Shown here piece after piece: positions 57,480 to 64,000 of a DNA stretch of 64,000 nucleotides. A program made the translations under genes and the position numbers. Source of the DNA: Onchidella celtica (lineage: Eukaryota > Mollusca > Gastropoda > Systellommatophora > Onchidiidae); NCBI GenBank assembly GCA_963931925.1, contig OZ007579.1, positions 36,829,066 through 36,893,065 of the forward strand, given 5' to 3'. Positions within the stretch are counted from its first letter, which is position 1, and the number at the start of each line of letters is the position of its first letter. The notes below the pieces were generated by a model. It ran no database searches and was not told the DNA's origin. It saw nothing but the letters and a program-made list of their open reading frames with translations.

Positions 57480-57830
57480 AACATGTGCCTAGCCCATTTT
57501 GCACAGACCCCCTCTCTTCTCCACAGATTTAATCCAAGGGAAAGGCATAGCCAATACGTTTGGAATCGCATAGAGCTGCAGGGGATGCCAGAGGATGGAT
57601 TGGAACAGACCTCCCCACCAACTGCCTTGGGGTCCCTCCCACCGGATTTTGTTTGGGTTTACTCCCTAGCCTTTAACTCTCCCGAGTCACACACAAGGCA
57701 GTGCGGTTTTTTATTAGGGTTTTCTCCCCCAGCCTTTGACACTCCCGAGTCACACACAAGGCAGTGCGGACAGTACCAGGTAGTATTGCACACTGTCATG
57801 CAATAGCAGCTATGCCGACCTGACCTGACC
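57480..57830. repeat. Dispersed-looking block with a 53-bp direct repeat
   Basis: CCGAGTCACACACAAGGCAG and flanking GGGTTT(A/T)CTCC...AGCCTTT(A/G)AC occur twice in tandem at about 57655-57707 and 57717-57769. It is GC-richer than its surroundings, so it may be a retroelement fragment. No protein domain recognised. Confidence 0.5.
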
Positions 57831-58656
57831 TCTCTCATTTAATTACCTGTTTGATAAACTACATCACATATGATATTGGAATCATCAGTCTTACCTGTCT
57901 TTAACTACCCCACCTATTGTGAATATTAACATAGTTCAGTAAAGAAATATTAGAGGTGTGTGCCTCCAGTTTTCTGCACAGACCCCGCAACAATGTACAG
58001 GAATTGCACAAAAGGGAAATACGAAACATTCCAAATTTTGATTCATAAAAAAGTCATATCTGGCCTCACAAAATTCAGACAAGGGACTGTGGACCTGTAT
58101 TAAATATGACTCACAGGGTACAATGTGAGACAGACTGGATTTATACATTTGAAAACACCTGTACTGTAAATTAATGATTTAATCATGCATACCATTTCCA
58201 GAGCATTGCTATTCCTTTTTTCACTGGTCTCTGCTTTGACTAAGGCAAGTAGTTATGTCAAAATATGGCAGAAGAAAGAGCTGTATTTAGGGAAACCCTC
58301 ACGAAAGAAATAATTTTCTGTAGTTTTTTTTCTTATTAAATAACATTCCAAGTAGTTTTGATTGCTTTATGAAGGATAGGTTTATGCTGTAACGATAACC
58401 TATAGCTTCCTTTCAGTGAAGATAGTTTTACTCGCTGTCTGAAATAAATATCAACAGGAAACAAAATTCTTTACAAGTCTAAGTGACATCGATAACAATT
58501 ACCAAGTTACTTTTGGTCGTTTCGCGATTTTGATAAACTGCGATTTTATAATGAGAAGAGGTTTTTTACTTACTCTTTATCATGTAGGGCAGGAAATAGT
58601 CCTCAATGTATTCTTTTGTATGAAGAAAGCGCAAATAGTGGTACTTGTTTGTAAAA

Positions 58657-58813
58657 ATGGCTGCTGTTCAGAAAGCACTGTTCACTTGGTTTACAACATT
58701 AGTGTTTCTAATTTTCTTTGTATTGAGAGCTGATGGAAAAGTCGACTGGAACTGGTTTCTTATATTCATACCGCTGTGGCTTTTTGATGCTGTTATGGCT
58801 ACCTATATTATTG
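58657..58813 (+). CDS. TMEM60: TMEM60-like membrane protein, first coding exon
   Basis: ATG in a good context (AAAAATGG). Encodes MAAVQKALFTWFTTLVFLIF, FVLRADGKVDWNWFLIFIPL, WLFDAVMATYII, with a G|GTGAGA donor at 58814. Two hydrophobic segments flank the WNWFLIFIPxWxFD block, which is the hallmark of TMEM60, a small (about 130-residue) multi-pass protein of unclear function. Only 52 residues are seen. I find no following exon before the right edge, so the rest probably lies beyond it, past the LINE. TMEM185 shares a looser W...FxPxW pattern but fits less well. Confidence 0.85.
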
Positions 58814-59100
58814 GTGAGACATGTAGCAACCCAGGGAAGAGGTGGAGAGTCGAGATCTATCCAGTAGACCTGTCACCTGCCTGATTTTCATTTTGCTTCC
58901 CTTTTTCACTCAAACCTATGTTGGTAGAATTGAAAGAAAGAATGAGTGTGTGTATTTGTGAGTGTTTTAATAGAAATTTCGTTGTTTGCCGGCATATGCT
59001 AATGTACATGGATTATTGCTTAGCTCTCTGTCAGGCCAGAGTTTTCTGCTATTGTATGACAGTTCACAATACAGCCTGCTACTGTCACCCCCACTGTCTT
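58814..59100 (+). other. TMEM60 intron, before the LINE
   Basis: Intronic. The 5' boundary of the LINE cannot be placed exactly; retroelement-like GC-richer sequence begins somewhere near 59100. Confidence 0.45.
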
Positions 59101-62100
59101 GTGGGTCATCTCGGGAGAGAGGAAGACTAGGGGAAGGTAACCCTGAATACAAATACCACACTGCCTTGTGTGTTGCTATGATAGCAAAGGCTATGGGAGT
59201 AAACCCAGACAGAAAATCAGGAGTGGAGACCCGAAGGTGGTTGTCAGGGAGAACTGCATCAAACTGGCTTCCAGCATCTCCTGCAGCCGGACTAGTTCCA
59301 AATGTATTGACCTGGTCTCTCCCTTGGGTTTAACTAGAATGGCAGAGAGAGGGGTGGTGCCTCTGGGCAAAGCACCATCTCTTAAAAATAGCCCAGGCAA
59401 GGCAGCAAAACGAGGAGGCGTTTGCTCGGGCTTGGCAAGCGCCTGTCTCTCCTCTATAAGCCCACCCATTTCCGATTTGGAGAGGACACTCCAGCCATCC
59501 GTTACGGATGGGCACAACACGGGAGGTGGCAGTTACCGGTGATAAGCTCAATCCATTTGGCGTACGGATGAGCGCCAGGGGTCCCCTCTGTCGGTGGGAG
59601 CGGCTTTTCAGCTGCATTGATCAACTACCGCCCGCCGTAACCTGGGCAGCCCCCAGGCAGTTGGGTGTTGTTCCGCCACGTCAGCCTGCTTCATAAGGTG
59701 GTTGGAGCTAGACCAAAAGTCGAAAAGCTGACGTAAAGTGTGCACCTGGCAAAAACAGAAAAATACTAAAACTTGGTACCTGGAACGTCAGAACAATGCG
59801 CCCAGGCTTGCAACAGCAAGATCTCACTGATATTGACTCCATCAGGAAATCCCAAATTATTGATCGAGAACTTCAGCTACTAAACATCGACATCGCTGCC
59901 CTTCAAGAAACTCGACTTCCCGACTCCGGGTCAGTCAAAGAAGAAAACTACACCTTCTTCTGGCAGGGCCTTAGCAGCGAACAGCCGAGAATCCACGGCG
60001 TGGGCTTCGCCATAAAAAACTCTCTTATCAATTCGATCGCAACTCCAATTGGAGTGTCAGAACGCATCATGACACTCAGACTGAACACCCGGTCTGGTTT
60101 TACCAACATTATCTGTGTCTATGCCCCAACACTTACCTCCTCTGACGAAACCAAAGACATTTTCTACGAGGCATTGCAGAGGACTCTCCACAACATCCCT
60201 CTCACCGAAGGCCTGCTAATTCTGGGTGACTTTAACGCTCGAGTGGGAGCAGATCACTCCGCATGGCCAAAGTGCATTGGGCACTTCGGCATTGGCAACA
60301 TCAACGAAAACGGGCAGCGCCTTCTGGAGCTATGCTCCGTAAACTCATTATGTGTTACAAACACGTACTTTGACCTTAAGAGATGCCAAAGAACATCATG
60401 GCGCCATCCCAGGTCTGGCCATTGGCATCAATTAGATCTTATTCTCTCAAGGAGGAAGAGTTTGGGCTGTATAAAAATAACTCGTTCCCTCCACAGTGCT
60501 GACTGTGACACCGACCATGCACTGGTAGTCAGCAAAATCAAAATTTCGGCCAAGAAAATATACAGATCAAAAGCCCCTTCAATCCCTAAGATCAATGTAA
60601 CAGCAATCAGAGATGAATCAAATAGAAAGTCATTTGAAAAGTTATTTGCTGAAAGCATGGATAATGTCACCCAATGTGACTCGGTAGATGAAACATGGAA
60701 CACTCTCAGTTCAAAAATTCATGACTGTGCCATCAAGTCTTTTGGACAGCATAAAGTTTCAAACAACGACTGGGTAGCCCAGAACAGCGAAATTCTCCTA
60801 CCTCTCATTGAGCAAAAGAAATCTGCTTTCAATGAGTATAACAAAAATTGCAATCAGAGTACAAAAACTTGTTTGAAAAATGCAAAAGCTAAACTTCAGC
60901 TGGAGGTAAGACGTTGCGCCAACAAATACTGGACAGACTTGTGTAACAGCATACAAGAGGCAAATGAAAAGGGAGATATGAAAACCGCCTTTAGTCAGAT
61001 GAAAGTAGCTCTTGGGCCAATCATCACCAAAAGCGCCCCACTTAAGTCTGTAAATGGTGAACCCATCACAGATAAAAATGAACAACTGAATAGGTGGGTA
61101 GAGCATTACTCTCTGTTGTATTCAACTGAGAAAAATATTCCACCAGATTTTGAGGAACACCTCCAAAAACTGCCAATAATGGCCGAACTTGACGCTGAAC
61201 CTTCCTTAGTCGAGCTTTCCAATGCAATCGACCACCTGTCTGCTGGAAAAGCCACAGGAAGTGACAACATTCCTGCAGAGGTATTAAAAGACCTAAAAGG
61301 CCCACTATTACCACACCTGTATAATCTGTTACTGCAGTGTTGGAAAGAAGGCGTGATACCACATGATATGAGAGACGCCAAAATTGTCACACTTTACAAG
61401 AACAAAGGAGACAAAGGCGACTGCAACAACTATCGAGGCATATCCCTCCTCAGCATTACTGGAAAGGCTTTTGCTCGCGTCATCCTCTGCCGCCTTCAAC
61501 AACTGGCGGAAAAAGTCTTACCAGAAACACAATGTGGCTTTCGAAGCAAACGATCAACTATTGACATGATATTTGCACTTCGGCAAATCCAAGAAAAATG
61601 TAAAGAACAAAACAGGCCGCTTATAACATGCTTTGTGGACCTAACAAAGGCTTTCGACACCGTAAGCCGATCTGGCCTGTATGCAGTCCTTAAATCCATA
61701 GGCTGTCCACCAACATTGCTAAAACTTATTGCATCCTTCCACACTGACATGAGGGCATGTGTCAACTTTGAGGGCTGCACATCCAATTCATTTGCTGTAA
61801 ACAGCGGTGTGAAGCAGGGATGTGTTCTTGCTCCTACCTTATTTGGTATATATTTTGCAGCCCTACTCAAGAATGCCTTTGGTCAATGTTCAGGTGGAGT
61901 ACTTATTAACACCAGAGTGGACGGCTCCATTTTTAATGTTGCCAGACTAAAAGCAAAATCTCGTACAGAGCATATTATGTTACAAGAGCTCCTCTTCGCA
62001 GATGATGCTGCAATCGTGGCCCACGATGAAACCACGCTCCAGGCTCTCATCAATAGCCTTGCCAAAGCCTGTGACAAATTCATGCTAAAGATCAGTGTCT

Positions 62101-62975
62101 CAAAAACTGTAGTTTTGACACAAGGCTTGAGAAACCCCAACCCAATCATGCTGAATGGCTCTCCTCTGGAGCAAGTGGGAAAATTCTGCTACCTAGGCTC
62201 AACCATCAGTGGTAGCACAGACATAACAACTGAAATAAATGCCAGAATAGGAAAGGCGGCCACAGCTTTTGGCAAACTCTCAAAAAGGGTGTGGAACAAT
62301 AGCAAGCTGACCATCAAAACAAAGGTACTCGTGTACCAAACTTGCGTCCTAAGCACCCTGCTGTATGGCTCAGAGACATGGACCACCTACTCCAAACATG
62401 AAAGATCCCTCAACTCCTTCCACCTGCGCTGCCTACGCAAAATTCTCAAGATCAAGTGGCAAGACAGGATCTCAAATATCGAAGTTCTGAGCCGAGCCAA
62501 CATTCCATCAACTCAGGCTCTCCTAGGCAAAAAAAGACTGCGGTGGCTTGGACATCTGCACCGTATGGAAAATGATCGCATCCCCAGACAAATTCTCTAC
62601 GGGGAACTTGCTACTGGCAACCGACCCAGAGGTAGGCCACATCTGCGATTCAAAGACACTTGCAAGGTCACGATGAAAGCATTCAACATCGACCCCAATG
62701 AATGGGAGAACCTTGCAAATGATCGAAGCAGATGGAGACAAAAATTGCGCAGTGGCACGCTCGCAATAGACTTCAAGGCAAAAGAAACATACCTGACAAA
62801 ACGACAGAGGCGGAATGAAAACACTCGCCAAAGTGAACCCAAAAGACTGACCTGCAATCATTGCCATCGCACTCTCGGGTCAAACATTGGTAGAATAAGC
62901 CACGAGAGAAGCTGTCAGTCAAAATGAAAGTGAATATTCCAGCTGCTAAGACCATATATATATATATATATTGCT
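59100..62975 (+). mobile_element. Non-LTR retrotransposon (LINE), apparently coding-intact
   Basis: About 3.9 kb: a GC-richer 5' region (about 59100-59711), one long EN-RT frame, a very short 3' UTR (about 25 bp after the stop) and a (TA)n tract at 62953-62972 that may be the tail. A second open segment in the same frame (59508-59693) is separated from the main frame by TAA (59694-59696) and TAG (59709-59711), so it is either leader or a decayed N-terminal extension. It inserted in sense orientation in the TMEM60 intron. The clade (RTE-like or a related ORF2-only group) is not resolved. Confidence 0.85.
59712..62927 (+). CDS. LINE endonuclease-reverse transcriptase polyprotein
   Basis: Frame open from 59712; the first ATG (59796) gives 1,043 residues, but conserved EN motif GTWNVRT lies just upstream (59775-59795), so the functional protein begins earlier, perhaps at a non-ATG or in the 5' region. 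Numbering from that ATG: EN motif LQETRLPD with E38; GDFNARVG with D145 and N147; TDH at 239-241; RT with NYRGISLLSITGK, FVDLTKAFD (D615), KQGCVLAPTLF and FADD (736-737 aspartates); C-terminal CCHC finger C1020, C1023, H1036, C1040; stop TGA. Nicks DNA and copies its RNA by target-primed reverse transcription. No frameshift or stop breaks the frame. Confidence 0.93.
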   Translation, partial: TKSRKADVKCAPGKNRKILKLGTWNVRTMRPGLQQQDLTDIDSIRKSQIIDRELQLLNIDIAALQETRLPDSGSVKEENYTFFWQGLSSEQPRIHGVGFAIKNSLINSIATPIGVSERIMTLRLNTRSGFTNIICVYAPTLTSSDETKDIFYEALQRTLHNIPLTEGLLILGDFNARVGADHSAWPKCIGHFGIGNINENGQRLLELCSVNSLCVTNTYFDLKRCQRTSWRHPRSGHWHQLDLILSRRKSLGCIKITRSLHSADCDTDHALVVSKIKISAKKIYRSKAPSIPKINVTAIRDESNRKSFEKLFAESMDNVTQCDSVDETWNTLSSKIHDCAIKSFGQHKVSNNDWVAQNSEILLPLIEQKKSAFNEYNKNCNQSTKTCLKNAKAKLQLEVRRCANKYWTDLCNSIQEANEKGDMKTAFSQMKVALGPIITKSAPLKSVNGEPITDKNEQLNRWVEHYSLLYSTEKNIPPDFEEHLQKLPIMAELDAEPSLVELSNAIDHLSAGKATGSDNIPAEVLKDLKGPLLPHLYNLLLQCWKEGVIPHDMRDAKIVTLYKNKGDKGDCNNYRGISLLSITGKAFARVILCRLQQLAEKVLPETQCGFRSKRSTIDMIFALRQIQEKCKEQNRPLITCFVDLTKAFDTVSRSGLYAVLKSIGCPPTLLKLIASFHTDMRACVNFEGCTSNSFAVNSGVKQGCVLAPTLFGIYFAALLKNAFGQCSGGVLINTRVDGSIFNVARLKAKSRTEHIMLQELLFADDAAIVAHDETTLQALINSLAKACDKFMLKISVSKTVVLTQGLRNPNPIMLNGSPLEQVGKFCYLGSTISGSTDITTEINARIGKAATAFGKLSKRVWNNSKLTIKTKVLVYQTCVLSTLLYGSETWTTYSKHERSLNSFHLRCLRKILKIKWQDRISNIEVLSRANIPSTQALLGKKRLRWLGHLHRMENDRIPRQILYGELATGNRPRGRPHLRFKDTCKVTMKAFNIDPNEWENLANDRSRWRQKLRSGTLAIDFKAKETYLTKRQRRNENTRQSEPKRLTCNHCHRTLGSNIGRISHERSCQSK

Positions 62976-63011
62976 TAGCTAATTTTTTAAAACTGATTAT
63001 ATAATAATAAT

Positions 63012-63035
63012 CCCCCCCCCCCCCCCCCCCCCCCC
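63012..63035. repeat. Poly(C) tract, 24 bp
   Basis: Homopolymer immediately left of a MITE-like inverted repeat. Length should be treated with caution, as such runs are error-prone. Confidence 0.9.
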
Positions 63036-63036
63036 A

Positions 63037-63298
63037 CGAATAGCCAAATGGCTATACTCCGGTCCCAGACCAATGAAAAGCTGTCTTTCATTGCCAAGTT
63101 AGGCTAGGGTAAGGAAACAAACATTCGAATTCGAATGGCGGCATGGATGTTGATAGAATCTAGATCTACATGTTTTGTTGGACCTGGGGCCAGTGGGGGG
63201 TGTAAGGGTCGAGTCAGTTTGTATCAATGGGCGGTAGTCAGATTGACTGATCAGGCTATTCGTCAGTCCGGGACCGCAGTATAGCCACAGCCTATTAC
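63037..63298. mobile_element. MITE with AATAGCC...GGCTATACTCCGGTCCC ends
   Basis: Left end GAATAGCCAAATGGCTATAC then TCCGGTCCCAGAC; right end, inverted, AATAGGCTGTGGCTATACTG then CGGTCCCGGAC. About 31-34 bp inverted arms around about 190 bp. No coding capacity. Confidence 0.72.
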
Positions 63299-64000
63299 TT
63301 AGTATTATTTAACACCTGCAACTGAAATTTATAATTATATTTATAGGCTAAGTAAAATTATGATGACAGTTTCTCTGTCTCAATCCCCACCCCAAAGCCA
63401 GCTAAGTCCAGTGTCGCCAAATATTTTTGTAATAATTGATTTTGGAAGGAGTACCATATGATGAGTTACACGATCTTTAGTCAGGCATGTATTTCATGTT
63501 CTGAGTGTTGATGGCCAAGCCATGCATTTACAGTGGACCAGCATGTTTAACGACACTGCTAATAACGAGAACTTTGCCTATGGCGAGAACATTCTAAATC
63601 CCCGTTTTTTCTATTATATAAGCTATAAAATACTTGAATAACGGCAATCGATAATCACAACACTTGCTATAGCGAGAGAATTAATTCTGAGTATGTATGG
63701 TAAATTGTGGGAGCAGGCACAGTACAGAGTGTAGCGAGTCAGACATAGATTGTTCTTTGTCTGTTACTGCACACCCATCCGTCTAGTCACCTCTCACTTA
63801 GGCCGACAATGCTTTGTTTCCTTACTGACCACGTGTCATGACAGCGCATCACACTACCACCCACGCAGTCATAAATTTACATTTGCCCGCCTGCCTACCC
63901 GTCCAATTATGTCTTGCGTAGGCCTAGCAAGCGTTGTCTACTTGGTGACCACGTGCCTGACAGCACTGTATACCACCATCCACGCAATCAATAAATTTAA
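63299..64000. other. Right-edge sequence with repeat remnants
   Basis: CAGTGGACCAGCATG after TTA at about 63530 and TATAGCGAGAGAA near 63670 resemble a second pogo-like element. At 63780-64000 two copies of a block occur: TGACCACGTG(T)C...ACAGC...ACTACCACCCACGCAGTCA and a diverged copy about 130 bp later. No TMEM60 exon recognised. Confidence 0.45.

Noticed and set aside
59168..59542. 124-residue frame in the LINE 5' region as an ORF1
   Set aside because: It contains no recognisable ORF1 domain and overlaps another open frame; better treated as 5' region.

Overview
This is eukaryotic, intron-rich, AT-rich DNA. It carries canonical GT-AG introns, dense non-autonomous DNA transposons, a tRNA-derived SINE and a non-LTR retrotransposon with an intact reading frame. 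The three genes are conserved animal genes. The gene structure and repeat style fit an invertebrate, most likely a lophotrochozoan such as a gastropod mollusc; the species cannot be fixed from the window.

Left (1-7,611, + strand): the 3' part of an NPC1 gene (Niemann-Pick C1 sterol transporter). Eight exons join in phase and encode about 373 C-terminal residues: the end of the last lumenal domain, the last transmembrane bundle and the cytosolic tail. Its introns hold a fold-back repeat, two minisatellites and SINE copies.

Middle (7,612-20,454): NPC1 and the next gene converge here. No coding gene is supported. The stretch holds long 3' UTRs with candidate poly(A) signals, a hAT-like MITE with an imperfect 8-bp target duplication, TTAA-flanked piggyBac-like MITEs and other dispersed repeats.

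Centre (20,455 to about 56,560, - strand): a complete DIDO1/PHF3-type gene. I assembled 22 coding exons plus one probable 5' UTR exon. All phases agree and the summed CDS (8,598 nt with stop) predicts 2,865 residues. Order: acidic/basic N-terminus with an AT-hook, a very long Lys/Ser-rich region, PHD finger, Cys-rich motif, TFIIS-like central domain, SPOC domain, low-complexity tail and Pro/Arg-rich end. The family links histone marks to RNA polymerase II elongation. The introns are packed with MITEs of several families, some nested.

Right (56,600-64,000, + strand): the gene opposite DIDO1 begins with an exon recognisable as TMEM60 (58,657-58,813). Its remainder is not found. The following sequence holds a LINE (EN-RT ORF 59,712-62,927), a (TA)n tract, a MITE and further repeats to the edge.

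NPC1 (cholesterol egress), DIDO1 (transcription) and TMEM60 (membrane protein) are housekeeping genes with no evident shared pathway. I see no gene cluster and no unknown protein system. The unusual content is the repeat biology: a fold-back family with a hammerhead-like core, seven TTAA-flanked MITEs, nested insertions, palindromic minisatellites and an apparently young LINE.
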